A stretch of 64,000 nt of DNA, from positions 1-64,000 of the forward strand of contig NZ_JACBFQ010000012.1 in the NCBI RefSeq assembly GCF_021401125.1. Direction: 5' to 3'. Below the pieces are notes generated by a model. It did no database searches. It was not told the origin of the DNA and saw nothing but the letters and a program-made list of their open reading frames with translations. Position numbers and translations under genes: made by a program. Shown here piece after piece: positions 1-9,597 of the stretch (position 1 is the first letter of the stretch; every line of letters begins with the position of its first letter). The DNA comes from Xanthobacter sp. NM-59 (GTDB lineage Bacteria > Pseudomonadota > Alphaproteobacteria > Rhizobiales > Xanthobacteraceae).

Positions 1-2628
1 GCCACTCCGGCGGCGCCCGCAGCTCCGGCTCGCCCGGCGGCCCCCGCCGCGCCGCGTGCCGGCGCCAGCCATCAGGGCGCCGGCCATTCCGGCCCCCGTC
101 CGACCGGGAACGCGCCGCAGCGTTCCGGCGGCCCCCAGCGCTCCGGCGCGCCGCAGTCGAACCGCCAGGGTCAGGGCCACGGACAGGGCTCCGGCCAGTC
201 CCAGCGCTCGGGCGGCGGCGCCGATCGCCGTTCCGGCGGCCCGCAGGGTCGTCCCGGCGCCCAGCGCCAGGGCGGTTCCGGCGTGGTGCTGCGCACCCTG
301 ACCGAGGAGGAGCGCAACGCTCGCGCCACCGCCCTTGCCGATGCGCGCGCCCGCGCCGTCGAGGAAGCGCGGATGGCGGAGGAGCGCCGCATCGCGGAGG
401 AGGAAGCCCGCCGCCGCGCCGAGCGCGAGCGCGCCGAACGCGCCGAGCGTGAGGCCGCCGAGGCGCGCAAGCGCGAGGAAGACGCCCGCCGCGCCCAGGA
501 AGAGGAAAAGAAGCGCAAGGCCGAGCAGGAAGCGCGCAAGCGTTTCGGCGAGGAGCAGGGCTCCGGCACCGCCGCCGCCCGGCCCGCCGGCACCACCACC
601 GCGCGCCCGCTGACGCCCCGCGCGCCCGGCGAGGGCGAGGAAGAGGAGCGCCGCGCCGGTGGTCCCCTGCGCCGCAGCCCCGGCGCGCGCGTCGTCACGC
701 CGCCCAAGCCCACCCGCACCCCGGGTGCGGCTGAGAAGCAGCGCGGCCGCCTCACCGTGGTCACCGCCTTGTCGGACAGCGACGAGCGCCAGCGTTCGGT
801 GGCCTCGTTCCGCCGCCGCACCCAGCGCATGACCGGCAATCGCGTGCAGGAGAGCAAGGAGAAGATCTCCCGCGAGGTGATCCTGCCCGAGACCATCACC
901 ATCCAGGAACTCGCCAACCGCATGTCGGAGCGGGGCGTGGATGTGATCCGCCTGCTGATGAAGCAGGGCCAGATGATGAAGATCACCGACGTGATCGACG
1001 CCGATACCGCCGAGCTGATCGCCGAGGAGATGGGGCACACGGTGCGCCGCGTCTCGGAATCCGACGTGGAAGAGGGCCTGTTCGACACGCCCGACGCCGC
1101 CGAGGACCTGGTGGCGCGCCCGCCGGTGGTCACCATCATGGGCCATGTCGACCACGGCAAGACCTCGCTGCTCGACGCCATCCGCAAGGCGAACGTGGTG
1201 TCGGGTGAGGCCGGTGGCATCACCCAGCACATCGGCGCCTACCAGGTGACCGCGCCGTCCGGCGGCAAGATCACCTTCATCGACACCCCCGGCCACGCCG
1301 CCTTCACCGCCATGCGCGCCCGCGGCGCCAAGGTGACGGACATCGTGGTGCTGGTGGTGGCGGCCGATGATGGCGTGATGCCGCAGACCATCGAGGCCAT
1401 CAATCACGCCCGCGCCGCTGGCGTGCCGATCATCGTGGCCATCAATAAGATCGACAAGCCCGGCGCCAAGCCCGAGCGTGTCCGCACCGAGCTGCTCCAG
1501 CACGAGGTGCAGGTGGAAAGCATGGGCGGCGAGACGCTCGAGGTGGAGGTCTCCGCCAAGGAGCAGATCAACCTCGACAAGCTGCTCGACGCCATCTCGC
1601 TGCAGTCGGAAATCCTTGATCTCAAGGCCAACCCCGACCGCGCCGCCGAAGGCACCGTGGTGGAAGCCAAGCTGGATCGCGGCCGTGGCCCGGTGGCCAC
1701 CGTGCTGGTGCAGCGCGGCACCATGCGCGTGGGCGACATCGTGGTGGCCGGCGCCGAATGGGGCCGCGTGCGCGCCCTCATCTCGGACCTTGGCACCAAT
1801 GTGACCGAGGCCGGCCCCTCCATGCCGGTCGAGGTGCTCGGCTTCAACGGCACCCCGGAGGCGGGCGACCGCCTGGCCGTGGTGGAGAACGAAGCCCGCG
1901 CCCGCGAAATCACCGATTATCGTCAGCGCCAGAAGCGCGAGAAGGCGGCGGCTCGCTCCACCGCCATCCGCGGCTCGCTGGAACAGATGATGAGCCAGGT
2001 GAAGTCGGCTGGCCGCAAGGAGTTCCCGCTCATCGTCAAGGGCGACGTGCAGGGCTCGGTGGAAGCGATCATCGGCGCGCTGGAGAAGGTGGGCAATGAC
2101 GAGGTGCAGGCCCGCATCATCCACTCCGGCGCCGGCGGCATCAATGAGAGCGACGTGACCCTGGCGGAGACTTCCGGTGCGGCCATCATCGCCTTCAACG
2201 TGCGCGCCAACAAGGAAGCGCGCGACGCGGCCGAGCGGGCCGGTGTCGAGATCCGCTACTACAACATCATCTACGACCTCGTGGATGACGTGAAGCACGC
2301 GATGAGCGGCCTTCTGGCCCCCATCACCCGCGAGACCATGCTGGGCAACGCGGAGATCCGTCAGATCTTCGCCGTGTCCAAGGTCGGCAAGGTGGCGGGC
2401 TGCCTGGTCACCGACGGTGTGGTGGAACGCGGCCAGCATGTCCGCCTCATCCGCGACAACGTGGTGATCCACGAGGGCAAGCTCTCGACCCTCAACCGCT
2501 TCAAGGATGCGGTGAACACCGTGCACGCCGGCCAGGAATGCGGCATGTCCTTCGAGAACTACCAGGACATGCGCGAGGGCGACGTCATCGAGTGCTATCG
2601 CGTGGAGACGGTGCAGCGCTCGCTGTGA
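1..2628 (+). CDS. infB: Translation initiation factor IF-2 (5' end outside window)
   Basis: GTPase that delivers initiator fMet-tRNA to the 30S ribosome and promotes subunit joining. The frame is open from base 1, so the gene starts upstream and the ATG/GTG codons near 283 are internal; 875 residues are visible. The first ~90 residues are Pro/Ala- then Gly/Gln/Arg-rich low complexity, followed by the IF2-associated motif [11 protein letters not shown] and a Glu/Arg/Ala-rich coiled coil (about 300-560). The G domain shows GHVDHGKT (1141-1164), DTPGHAAF (near 1281) and NKID (near 1444). Domain II and the tRNA-binding C-terminal domain follow, ending with VETVQRSL. It is followed by rbfA and truB, the usual bacterial order. 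Family assignment is certain; only the N-terminus is missing. Confidence 0.98.
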   Translation, partial: ATPAAPAAPARPAAPAAPRAGASHQGAGHSGPRPTGNAPQRSGGPQRSGAPQSNRQGQGHGQGSGQSQRSGGGADRRSGGPQGRPGAQRQGGSGVVLRTLTEEERNARATALADARARAVEEARMAEERRIAEEEARRRAERERAERAEREAAEARKREEDARRAQEEEKKRKAEQEARKRFGEEQGSGTAAARPAGTTTARPLTPRAPGEGEEEERRAGGPLRRSPGARVVTPPKPTRTPGAAEKQRGRLTVVTALSDSDERQRSVASFRRRTQRMTGNRVQESKEKISREVILPETITIQELANRMSERGVDVIRLLMKQGQMMKITDVIDADTAELIAEEMGHTVRRVSESDVEEGLFDTPDAAEDLVARPPVVTIMGHVDHGKTSLLDAIRKANVVSGEAGGITQHIGAYQVTAPSGGKITFIDTPGHAAFTAMRARGAKVTDIVVLVVAADDGVMPQTIEAINHARAAGVPIIVAINKIDKPGAKPERVRTELLQHEVQVESMGGETLEVEVSAKEQINLDKLLDAISLQSEILDLKANPDRAAEGTVVEAKLDRGRGPVATVLVQRGTMRVGDIVVAGAEWGRVRALISDLGTNVTEAGPSMPVEVLGFNGTPEAGDRLAVVENEARAREITDYRQRQKREKAAARSTAIRGSLEQMMSQVKSAGRKEFPLIVKGDVQGSVEAIIGALEKVGNDEVQARIIHSGAGGINESDVTLAETSGAAIIAFNVRANKEARDAAERAGVEIRYYNIIYDLVDDVKHAMSGLLAPITRETMLGNAEIRQIFAVSKVGKVAGCLVTDGVVERGQHVRLIRDNVVIHEGKLSTLNRFKDAVNTVHAGQECGMSFENYQDMREGDVIECYRVETVQRSL

Positions 2629-2657
2629 GCCACCGCGCCTCCGCGTAACGCCGCACG

Positions 2658-2677
2658 CCCTCCCGCCAAAGGGAGGG
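2658..2677. terminator. GC-rich hairpin after infB
   Basis: CCCTCCC and GGGAGGG arms (7 bp) around a 6-base loop, 30 bases after the infB stop. There is no T tract, so it may be a processing or stabilising hairpin rather than a strong terminator. It resembles other CCCTCCCC-type intergenic hairpins in this window. Confidence 0.4.
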
Positions 2678-2912
2678 GCAGGGGAACGCAAAGCGGGCGT
2701 CGGCAACGGCGCGCGCTTGCTTTTCCCGTGGCGGTTATGGGCACTGCCCTGCCCTCCCCGGTCCCTGCGGCCGGGGCACGGCGTGAGTCCTCCGCAGCGA
2801 CGTGGACATCACGCAAAGACATCACCGGAGCGGCACGGTCCAAGCCCGTCCGCTCCCCCTGAAGGAACAGGCGCCCGGCTCCGCCACGGCGCCGCTGAGG
2901 CTTTATCGACCC

Positions 2913-3347
2913 ATGAGACCTGAACCCCGCACGGGAGGCGGCCCCTCCCAGCGCATGCTGCGCGTCGGCGAGCTCGTGCGCCACGCCCTCGCCGATGTGC
3001 TCTCGCGCGGCGACCACATCGACCCCGTCCTCTCCGGCCACATCATCACGGTGCCGGAAGTGCGCATGTCCCCCGACCTGAAGGTGGCCACCTGCTTCGT
3101 GATGCCCCTGGGCGGCAAGGACCTCGCCCCGGTGCTGAAGGCGCTGGAAGCCAATCGCCGCCACCTGCGCAGCGAGGTCGCGCGCCGGGTGGAGCTGAAA
3201 TCCGTGCCGGAGCTGCGCTTCCGCGAGGACACCTCGTTCGACGAGGGCGCCCGCATGGATGCGCTCCTGCGCTCTCCCCAGGTGGCGCGCGACGTCGTGC
3301 CCGACCTGGATTCCGATAGCGACGACGAAGAGACCAACCGCGAATGA
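2913..3347 (+). CDS. rbfA: Ribosome-binding factor A
   Basis: Small KH-fold protein that binds the 30S subunit and helps mature the 5' end of 16S rRNA, also important for cold growth. The 144-residue product contains the family core: [17 protein letters not shown] near the start, then [17 protein letters not shown] and the C-terminal [19 protein letters not shown]. The frame is open further upstream to 2802, but that extension has no family similarity; the ATG at 2913 gives the usual length and a CTGAGG ribosome-binding sequence lies about 12 bases ahead. An acidic tail (DSDSDDEE) follows the domain. The stop overlaps the truB start as ATGA, indicating translational coupling. Confidence 0.95.
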   Translation: MRPEPRTGGGPSQRMLRVGELVRHALADVLSRGDHIDPVLSGHIITVPEVRMSPDLKVATCFVMPLGGKDLAPVLKALEANRRHLRSEVARRVELKSVPELRFREDTSFDEGARMDALLRSPQVARDVVPDLDSDSDDEETNRE

Positions 3348-4405
3348 CTTCCGCATCTGCCGCCGCCTCCGCCCCCGAAGCAGCGCCCCAGCCGGAGCAG
3401 ACCGGCGACCACGCCAACGCCCCCCGCGGCCGCGGCCCCCGCGCCCCGCGCGAGCAGGACAACCGCCCCCGCGTGCCCAAGCGCGACCTTGACGGCTGGG
3501 TCCTGCTGGACAAGCCCGTGGGCCTCACCTCCACCCAGGCGGTGACCGTGGTGAAGCGCCTGTTCGGCGCCAAGAAGGCCGGCCACGCCGGCACCCTCGA
3601 CCCGCTGGCGTCGGGCTGCCTGCCCATCGCCTTCGGCGAGGCCACCAAGACCGTCCCCTATGTGATGGACGGCCGCAAAACCTATCGCTTCACCGTGCGC
3701 TTCGGCATCGAGACCGACACGGACGATGCCGAGGGCAAGGAGGTCGCCAGCTCCGACGTCCGCCCCGCCGATGACGAGATCGTCGCTGCCCTCGCCCAAT
3801 TCCACGGCGAGATCATGCAGGTCCCGCCCGCTTACTCGGCCCTGAAGATCGGCGGCGAGCGCGCCTACGACCTCGCCCGCGAAGGCGAGGAAGTGAAGCT
3901 GGAGGCCCGCCCCGTCAGCATCTTCAGCCTGGTGATGGTGGAGCGCCCCGACATCGACCACGCGGTTCTGGAAGCGCAGTGCGGCAAGGGCACCTATGTG
4001 CGCGCCATCGCCCGCGACCTCGGCCGCCTGCTGGGCACGCGCGGGCACGTTTCCGCCTTGCGCCGCACCTCCGTCGGCCCCTTCCTGGAAGAGGACCTCG
4101 TGCCCCTGGACGAGCTGCGCGAGCGGGCCGACGTGGGCGACGAGGCGCTGATGGAAGCGCTCGACCCGGTGGAATTCGCGCTCGAGGAAGTGCCGCAGAT
4201 CTCGGTGACCCCGCCGGACGCCCACCGCCTGCGCTGCGGGCAGAGCGTGATCCTGCGCGGGCGCGATGCCCCCATCGTCGAGGGCCATGCGGCCATCTTC
4301 TGCCAGAACGCGCTGATCGCCATCGGTGACGTTGAGGGGGGTGAAATCTACCCTCATCGCGTGTTTAACTGGGCCCGTCGGGCGGCCAAGCCGGCCAACC
4401 GGTAG
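3344..4405 (+). CDS. truB: tRNA pseudouridine-55 synthase
   Basis: Converts U55 in the T loop of most tRNAs to pseudouridine and acts as a tRNA chaperone. 353 residues. The first ~45 are Ala/Pro/Arg-rich and probably disordered. The domain begins at [17 protein letters not shown] and contains the catalytic-Asp motif [11 protein letters not shown], followed by [20 protein letters not shown] and [19 protein letters not shown], all typical of TruB. The PUA-like C-terminal part is short. The start codon overlaps the rbfA stop by 4 bases, so rbfA-truB form one transcript with infB. A 10-bp hairpin lies 35 bases after the stop. Confidence 0.97.
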   Translation: MTSASAAASAPEAAPQPEQTGDHANAPRGRGPRAPREQDNRPRVPKRDLDGWVLLDKPVGLTSTQAVTVVKRLFGAKKAGHAGTLDPLASGCLPIAFGEATKTVPYVMDGRKTYRFTVRFGIETDTDDAEGKEVASSDVRPADDEIVAALAQFHGEIMQVPPAYSALKIGGERAYDLAREGEEVKLEARPVSIFSLVMVERPDIDHAVLEAQCGKGTYVRAIARDLGRLLGTRGHVSALRRTSVGPFLEEDLVPLDELRERADVGDEALMEALDPVEFALEEVPQISVTPPDAHRLRCGQSVILRGRDAPIVEGHAAIFCQNALIAIGDVEGGEIYPHRVFNWARRAAKPANR

Positions 4406-4439
4406 GAGCGGACCGCCGGCCTCGGCCTCTCCTCAGCCA

Positions 4440-4463
4440 TCGAACCCGGCCCACCGGGTTCGA
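4440..4463 (+). terminator. Hairpin terminator candidate after truB
   Basis: Perfect 10-bp stem (arms TCGAACCCGG and CCGGGTTCGA) with a CCCA loop, between truB and the next gene. It lacks a following T run, so Rho-independent activity is uncertain, but its place at the operon end fits a terminator. Confidence 0.5.
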
Positions 4464-4490
4464 GTGCCGGCAGATGAGAGGGAGGGGCCC

Positions 4491-4778
4491 ATGTCGCGGC
4501 ACGTCTTCGCATTCACGCTGCTGGCGGCGAGTCTGCTCGCCGCCGCTTCGCCGGCCTCGGCTCAGAGCCGGTGCAGGGTCACCGACCCCACGGGAACGCC
4601 ACTGAATGTGCGCACCGCGCCCCAAGGGCAAGTGGTCGGCACCATCCCCAACGGAACACTGGTGACCATTCTGGACCACGCCAGCGATTCCCGCGGGCGC
4701 CCCTGGGTCTATGTCGCGGTACACAAATCCGGCCGCCCGCTCGGCTGGGTCTATCGCGAGTTCGTCTCCTGCTTCTGA
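4491..4778 (+). CDS. Secreted SH3-domain protein
   Basis: 95-residue exported protein of unknown specific role. It has a classical signal peptide (MSRHVFAF, then a Leu/Ala-rich core, cleavage likely after SPASAQ near residue 25) and a single bacterial SH3-type fold: VTDPTGTPLNVRTAPQGQVV, then IPNGTLVTIL and GWVYREFVSCF. Two cysteines (near the mature N-terminus and at the C-terminus) could form a disulfide in the periplasm. The start is set by the GGGAGGGG ribosome-binding sequence 4-11 bases upstream of ATG 4491. SH3 domains of this kind often bind peptidoglycan or mediate protein contacts; the ligand cannot be told from sequence. It sits between truB and rpsO, interrupting the usual order. 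Confidence 0.85.
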   Translation: MSRHVFAFTLLAASLLAAASPASAQSRCRVTDPTGTPLNVRTAPQGQVVGTIPNGTLVTILDHASDSRGRPWVYVAVHKSGRPLGWVYREFVSCF

Positions 4779-5007
4779 AAGGCTCGCGGGCGATATTCCG
4801 CTAGCCCTCAAGGAGAAATCCGCTATAGTCGCGCCGCGCGGACGGTGCCCTCGGGTGCCGCTTTTCGCGTTGCTGTTTCGACCGTGCTGGACGACATCCC
4901 GGCCCGGCCGACCCGCGCCCCTTCGCCACCTTCGGCCGCCATCCGGCGACACCGAGGGAAAGAGGCGGGTGGCGCGTTTTTTCCATCTCGTTTGAAAGGA
5001 CTGACTG

Positions 5008-5277
5008 ATGTCGATCACGGCAGAGCGCAAGCAGGCGCTTATCAAGGATTACGGGGCCAAGGACGGCGACACCGGTTCGCCCGAGGTGCAGGTTGCGATC
5101 CTCACCGAGCGCATCGTGAACCTCACCGAGCACTTCAAGTCCCACCACAAGGACAACCACTCGCGTCGCGGGCTGCTCAAGCTCGTCTCGCAGCGCCGCA
5201 GCCTTCTCGACTATTTGAAGAAGAAGGACGAGGGGCGCTACAAGTCCCTCATCGGCCGTCTCGGCCTCCGCCGCTGA
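5008..5277 (+). CDS. rpsO: 30S ribosomal protein S15
   Basis: Primary 16S rRNA-binding protein that organises the central domain of the 30S subunit and contacts 23S rRNA in a bridge. The 89-residue product is the family's exact usual length and begins [16 protein letters not shown], with the diagnostic [16 protein letters not shown] and the H-H-K-D-H-SRRGLL block, ending in GRLGLRR. A ribosome-binding stretch GAAAGGACTGA lies just before the ATG. The gene precedes pnp, the arrangement known from E. coli, where S15 mRNA is translationally autoregulated; I cannot see a matching structure here with confidence. A TATAGT box in the upstream region (near 4824) may belong to its promoter. Confidence 0.98.
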   Translation: MSITAERKQALIKDYGAKDGDTGSPEVQVAILTERIVNLTEHFKSHHKDNHSRRGLLKLVSQRRSLLDYLKKKDEGRYKSLIGRLGLRR

Positions 5278-5285
5278 TGCGTCGA

Positions 5286-5311
5286 CCGGATCTGGGCCCG
5301 CCCGGATCCGG
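5286..5311 (+). terminator. Inverted repeat between rpsO and pnp
   Basis: CCGGATC and GATCCGG arms (7 bp) with a 12-base loop, starting 9 bases after the rpsO stop. There is no T tract. In other bacteria this junction carries attenuation and RNase III processing structures, so a processing role is possible. Confidence 0.4.
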
Positions 5312-5595
5312 CAGCGCCCGCAAGGGCGCGGGATCAATCGGAACCCCGGCACCAAGGTCGCCGGGGCGCCGCAAGCATAAGGGCCCGGCACCCAGCCGAG
5401 GCCGCGCGCCATGAAAGCGCGCCGTCGCCGCAGGCATGGGGCCTGCCGCGCAGTCTGAACGCAAGGGACGAGTCATGGCAGGATCGCCGGACGCCACCGT
5501 CGGGGCCCCTTCTTGAAAAGGGTGGCTTCGCGCGGCGCGTCCGGCCGTCTTGCTCATGGCTCTCCCCGTTTGCCATGAGAGAAAGACAAGACCAC

Positions 5596-7785
5596 ATGTT
5601 CGACATTCACAGCGAAACGCTGGATTGGGGTGGCACCACCCTCACCCTGGAAACCGGCAAGATGGCCCGCCAGGCCGACGGTTCCGTGCTCGCCACCTAT
5701 GGCGACACCAAGGTGCTCGCCACCGTGGTTTCCGCCAAGGAGCCGAAGCCCGGCCAGGACTTCTTCCCCCTGACCGTGAACTATCAGGAAAAGTCCTACG
5801 CCGCCGGCCGCATTCCCGGCGGCTACTTCAAGCGCGAGGGCCGTCCCTCCGAGAAGGAGACCCTGGTCTCCCGCCTCATCGACCGGCCGATCCGCCCCCT
5901 CTTCCCCGATGGCTACAAGTGCGACACCCAGGTGATCATCACCGTGCTCGCCCATGACCTGGAGAACGATCCCGACGTCGTCTCCATGGTGGCCGCCTCC
6001 GCCGCCCTCACCTTGTCCGGCATTCCCTTCATGGGCCCGGTGGGCGCCGCCCGCGTCGGCTTCATCGACGGCGAATACGTGCTCAACCCCACCGTCGACG
6101 AAGTGAAGGAAAGCGACCTGGAACTCGTCGTTGCCGGCACCTCCGACGCCGTGCTCATGGTCGAGTCCGAAGCCAAGGAGCTGCCCGAGGAGATCATGCT
6201 CGGCGCGGTGATGTTCGGCCACCGCCACTTCCAGCCGGTGATCGAGGCCATCATCAAGCTGGCCGAGAAGGCCGCCAAGGAGCCCCGCGCCTTCCAGCCC
6301 GCCGACGTCTCCGCCATCGAGGCCAAGGTGAAGGAGATCGCCGAGGCCGACCTGCGCGCCGCCTACAAGATCAAGCAGAAGCAGGCCCGCTACGAGGCCG
6401 TTGGCGCCGCCAAGTCCAAGGTGAAGAAGTATTACGAGGAGCTGGCGCTCGGCGGCACCGCGGTGCCTAACCCGCAGGTGGTGGCCGAGGTCATCAAGCA
6501 CCTCGAAGCCCAGATCGTCCGCTGGAACATCCTCGACGACGGCATCCGCATCGACGGCCGCGACGTGCGCACCGTGCGCCCGATCGTGTCCGAGGTCGGC
6601 GTGCTGCCGCGCGCCCACGGCTCGGCCCTGTTCACCCGCGGCGAGACGCAGGCCCTGGTGGTCGCGACCCTCGGCACCGGCGAGGACGAGCAGTTCATCG
6701 ACAGCCTGGAGGGCACCTACAAGGAGCACTTCCTGCTGCACTACAACTTCCCGCCCTTCTCCGTGGGCGAGACCGGCCGCATGGGTTCGCCCGGCCGCCG
6801 CGAGATCGGCCATGGCAAGCTGGCCTGGCGCGCCATCCACCCGATGCTGCCGGCCAAGCACGAGTTCCCCTACACCCTGCGCGTGGTCTCCGAGATCCTG
6901 GAGTCCAACGGCTCCTCGTCCATGGCCACCGTCTGCGGCTCCTCGCTGGCGCTGATGGATGCGGGCGTGCCGCTGCGGCGCCCGGTGGCGGGCATCGCCA
7001 TGGGCCTCATCCTCGAGGGTGAGAAGTTCGCCGTGCTCTCCGACATCCTGGGCGATGAGGATCACCTCGGCGACATGGACTTCAAGGTGGCCGGCACCGA
7101 GCAGGGCGTGACCTCGCTCCAGATGGACATCAAGATCGCCGGCATCACCGAGGAGATCATGAAGGTCGCCCTGGCCCAGGCCAAGGACGGGCGCACCCAC
7201 ATTCTCGGCGAGATGGCCAAGGCCCTCACCAGCGCCCGCGCGGAACTCGGCGAGCATGCCCCGCGCATCGAGGTGATGAAGATCCCCGTGGACAAGATCC
7301 GCGAAGTGATCGGCTCCGGCGGCAAGGTGATCCGCGAGATCGTCGAGAAGACCGGCGCCAAGATCAACATCGAGGACGACGGCACCATCAAGATCGCGTC
7401 CGCCTCCGGCGACAGCATCAAGGCCGCCATCAACTGGATCAAGTCCATCGCCTCCGAGCCGGAAGTGGGCCAGATCTATGAAGGCACCGTGGTGAAGGTG
7501 GTGGACTTCGGCGCCTTCGTGAACTTCTTCGGGTCCAAGGACGGCCTGGTGCACGTCTCCCAGATGGCCAAGGAGCGGGTGAACAAGCCCTCCGACGTGG
7601 TCAAGGAAGGCGACAAGGTCAAGGTCAAGCTCATGGGCTTCGACGAGCGCGGCAAGACCCGCCTGTCCATGAAGGTGGTCGACCAGACCACCGGCGAGGA
7701 CCTGGAAGCCAAGGAGAAGGCCGAGAAGGAGGCCGCCAAGGCCGCCGACGGCGAGAACAAGGGCGAGGCCGGCGCGGCGGAGTGA
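5596..7785 (+). CDS. pnp: Polyribonucleotide nucleotidyltransferase (PNPase)
   Basis: Phosphorolytic 3'-5' exoribonuclease, a trimer and degradosome partner that turns over mRNA. 729 residues from the ATG at 5596 ([13 protein letters not shown], the family's normal N-terminus); an in-frame ATG 21 bases upstream is less likely. Two RNase PH domains flank an all-alpha linker. The second PH domain has [15 protein letters not shown] and the catalytic region [23 protein letters not shown] domain follows ([18 protein letters not shown]), then an S1 domain ([20 protein letters not shown]) and a short charged tail. A strong intrinsic terminator lies 31 bases downstream. Confidence 0.98.
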   Translation: MFDIHSETLDWGGTTLTLETGKMARQADGSVLATYGDTKVLATVVSAKEPKPGQDFFPLTVNYQEKSYAAGRIPGGYFKREGRPSEKETLVSRLIDRPIRPLFPDGYKCDTQVIITVLAHDLENDPDVVSMVAASAALTLSGIPFMGPVGAARVGFIDGEYVLNPTVDEVKESDLELVVAGTSDAVLMVESEAKELPEEIMLGAVMFGHRHFQPVIEAIIKLAEKAAKEPRAFQPADVSAIEAKVKEIAEADLRAAYKIKQKQARYEAVGAAKSKVKKYYEELALGGTAVPNPQVVAEVIKHLEAQIVRWNILDDGIRIDGRDVRTVRPIVSEVGVLPRAHGSALFTRGETQALVVATLGTGEDEQFIDSLEGTYKEHFLLHYNFPPFSVGETGRMGSPGRREIGHGKLAWRAIHPMLPAKHEFPYTLRVVSEILESNGSSSMATVCGSSLALMDAGVPLRRPVAGIAMGLILEGEKFAVLSDILGDEDHLGDMDFKVAGTEQGVTSLQMDIKIAGITEEIMKVALAQAKDGRTHILGEMAKALTSARAELGEHAPRIEVMKIPVDKIREVIGSGGKVIREIVEKTGAKINIEDDGTIKIASASGDSIKAAINWIKSIASEPEVGQIYEGTVVKVVDFGAFVNFFGSKDGLVHVSQMAKERVNKPSDVVKEGDKVKVKLMGFDERGKTRLSMKVVDQTTGEDLEAKEKAEKEAAKAADGENKGEAGAAE

Positions 7786-7816
7786 TCCGCACGCCATTCC
7801 TGTCTCGATTTAACGC

Positions 7817-7847
7817 AGGGGCGGCCGCAAGGCCGCCCCTTTCGTTT
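7817..7847 (+). terminator. Intrinsic terminator after pnp
   Basis: Perfect 10-bp stem (AGGGGCGGCC / GGCCGCCCCT) with a GCAA tetraloop, followed by TTCGTTT. It closes the infB-pnp block. Confidence 0.9.
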
Positions 7848-7880
7848 GCGCGCGCTCCTCCGGAATTCGCAACTCTATGA

Positions 7881-7894
7881 CTTATGTCAATCAA
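7881..7894. promoter_or_regulatory. Imperfect FNR/FixK-type half-palindrome
   Basis: CTTAT-GTCA-ATCAA matches the TTGAT-N4-ATCAA pattern perfectly in the right half and at 3 of 5 positions in the left. It lies about 215 bases before the ferritin-like gene, farther than usual for an activator, so this is weak evidence. The surrounding 7848-8109 region is otherwise gene-free and locally AT-rich near 7965-8000. Confidence 0.25.
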
Positions 7895-8109
7895 GGCGCA
7901 GCCTATCCGCTGTAATGAGGGAAAGTTGTCTTTCCCGATGTTCGGATGAACCCATCCGGCGCTGTTTAATTTTTGTGCATCTTCTTTTTCACTCGCGTCA
8001 CACAGTGTCCTTCCGCCGTGAAGACAGGGTTCCCTGAGCGCGAGCATCCATCCGCAGCGGCCGGCGGCACCCGTGACATCGGCACGCCTTTGCCTTGGAG
8101 GACCCCATC

Positions 8110-8586
8110 TTGAAGACTGTCGAGGAATTTCTGGCTTACGCGGCCAAGCTCGAGGAAGAAGCCGCCCTGCGTTTCGGCGAGCTGGCCGATGCGATGCAGA
8201 GCTGTGGCAATGCCGAGGTTGGCCAGCTGTTCCGCCGCCTGTCCGACTATTCCCGCATGCATCTCTCGGACGCGCGGGCGCGCGCCATGTATCGCGACAT
8301 TCCCGAGATGAAGCCGAACGAATACCAGTGGCCCGACCTTGAAAGCCCGGAAACCGCGCGCATCTGGGCTGCGGATCCCTTCCTCGGCCATGGCGAGGCC
8401 CTGGAGATCGCGCGTGAGGCCGAGGAGGCCAGCCGCGACTATTACAAGTCCATCCTCGACACCACCGAGGATCCTGAAATCAAGGCACTCGCACAGGAAT
8501 TCTTCGAGGAAGAGTCCGAGCATGTGCGCGAGATCCTCAAATGGATCGCCGCCTATCAGGACCGCCGCCCCGTCGCCGCGAGCTGA
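8110..8586 (+). CDS. Ferritin-like (rubrerythrin-type) diiron protein
   Basis: About 158 residues of a four-helix ferritin-like fold, probably a diiron or haem-iron redox/iron-handling protein. Metal-ligand patterns are visible: helix 1 LEEEAALRFGELADAM, helix 2 SDYSRMHLSDARARAM, helix 3 EALEIAREAEEASRDYY and helix 4 EFFEEESEHVREIL, whose E-x-x-H is the typical closing motif of rubrerythrins. There is no C-terminal rubredoxin domain. I chose TTG at 8110 because GGAGGA lies 7 bases upstream; a TTG at 8095 would put the ribosome site inside the gene. It stands alone between the pnp terminator and a gene-free stretch. Its substrate cannot be deduced. Confidence 0.8.
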   Translation: MKTVEEFLAYAAKLEEEAALRFGELADAMQSCGNAEVGQLFRRLSDYSRMHLSDARARAMYRDIPEMKPNEYQWPDLESPETARIWAADPFLGHGEALEIAREAEEASRDYYKSILDTTEDPEIKALAQEFFEEESEHVREILKWIAAYQDRRPVAAS

Positions 8587-9258
8587 GGGCCGCCCGCATT
8601 ATGATCCGGGGGCGGCCGGAGGGTGTCCGCTTCGGATCGAGGTCGCGCTGGCGCCTCCCGGCAGCCGGCGCGACCTGCGCTCCTTTTGTGTTCCGGGCTA
8701 TTCCCGCACGCATCGTCCCGGCGCCGCAGCGGCCTGTGGTGACGGCCCAGGGGCCGGTGAGGCGACGCCGGCAGACATGTGGGAAATGCGGAACCTGCGC
8801 AGACAATCCGCCCGTCGCGCACGCAAGCAGCACCGGCAACCGGAAGGGTCCCGGCCCGATCGGCGGGGAAACCCAACCATAGCCGCCATCGTCGATGGCC
8901 AATCGACAGCCGGCACACGGCAGGTCTTGCCAACCACCAAAGCGCTTGTCAGGCACCTGCGCCGCTCACCCCCTCAAGGGAAAGCGCTGGGCAAGGAGCA
9001 GAGCGGGGGCATGTAAACCGAGCAGCGAGGCGAAGCCCCCCCCTTTTGCCTCCGGCGAGCCGGCCGCTCCCTGGCCTTCGGCCGCAAGCGGGGGAGGAAA
9101 CGAGCCCCACCCGTCTATGCGTCTTGACGGCCCAGGGGCCCCGAACCGCAGACGCAGACCCGGCCTGACCGTTATGAGGACGGCGACGCCTAAGCGATGG
9201 GGCACACCGCGCTGGCGTCACTAGCATCGCCAAAGGCCCGGGGCGCCCCCGGCGGCGA
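8587..9258. other. Gene-free stretch, 672 bases
   Basis: I see no supported gene here. Several frames are open on both strands, but they are rich in Arg/Pro/Ala with no recognisable domain, as expected for chance frames at this GC content. recR, which often follows ybaB, is not present on either strand. Confidence 0.6.
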
Positions 9259-9579
9259 TCAGAACAGCTTCATGCCGGGCGGCAAGGAGAGGCCGCCGGT
9301 GAGGCCCTGCATCTTTTCCTGCATCACCCGCTCGGCCTTGCCGCGCGCGTCGGCCAGGGCGGCGACGATGAGATCCTCCAGGATCTCCACTTCGTCCGGC
9401 TTCACCAGAGACGGGTCGATGCGCACCGCCTTGCACTCACCCTTGGCGGTGACGCGGGCGGTGACGAGGCCGCCGCCGGAGGCGCCCTCCACCTCGATGG
9501 TGTCGAGCTCGGCCTGCATCTGCTGCATGCGCTCCTGCAGCTCCTTGGCCTGCTTCATCATGCCGAACAGGTCACGCAT
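9259..9579 (-). CDS. ybaB: YbaB/EbfC nucleoid-associated protein
   Basis: 106-residue DNA-binding dimer of the YbaB/EbfC family, which binds DNA as a tweezer-like dimer and is linked to nucleoid organisation. The start [20 protein letters not shown] is characteristic, followed by [20 protein letters not shown], the conserved core, and the tail [11 protein letters not shown]. It lies 18 bases downstream of dnaX on the same strand, the standard dnaX-ybaB pairing, so the two are almost surely co-transcribed. The exact molecular role in alphaproteobacteria is poorly defined. Confidence 0.95.
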   Translation of the reverse strand: MRDLFGMMKQAKELQERMQQMQAELDTIEVEGASGGGLVTARVTAKGECKAVRIDPSLVKPDEVEILEDLIVAALADARGKAERVMQEKMQGLTGGLSLPPGMKLF

Positions 9580-9597
9580 GGCCTCATTTCTCCTTGG

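Noticed and set aside
4454-4470. tRNA T-arm (GGTTCGA)
   Set aside because: It is part of a perfect 10-bp hairpin after truB and no cloverleaf can be formed around it.
5554-7797. Very long open frame opposite pnp (and similar ones opposite cbbT and cbbL)
   Set aside because: Antisense frames in high-GC genes stay open by chance; their products are Gly/His/Ala-rich without domains, while the sense strand encodes certain families.
8587-9258. recR gene after ybaB
   Set aside because: No frame on either strand shows the RecR zinc finger or Toprim motif.
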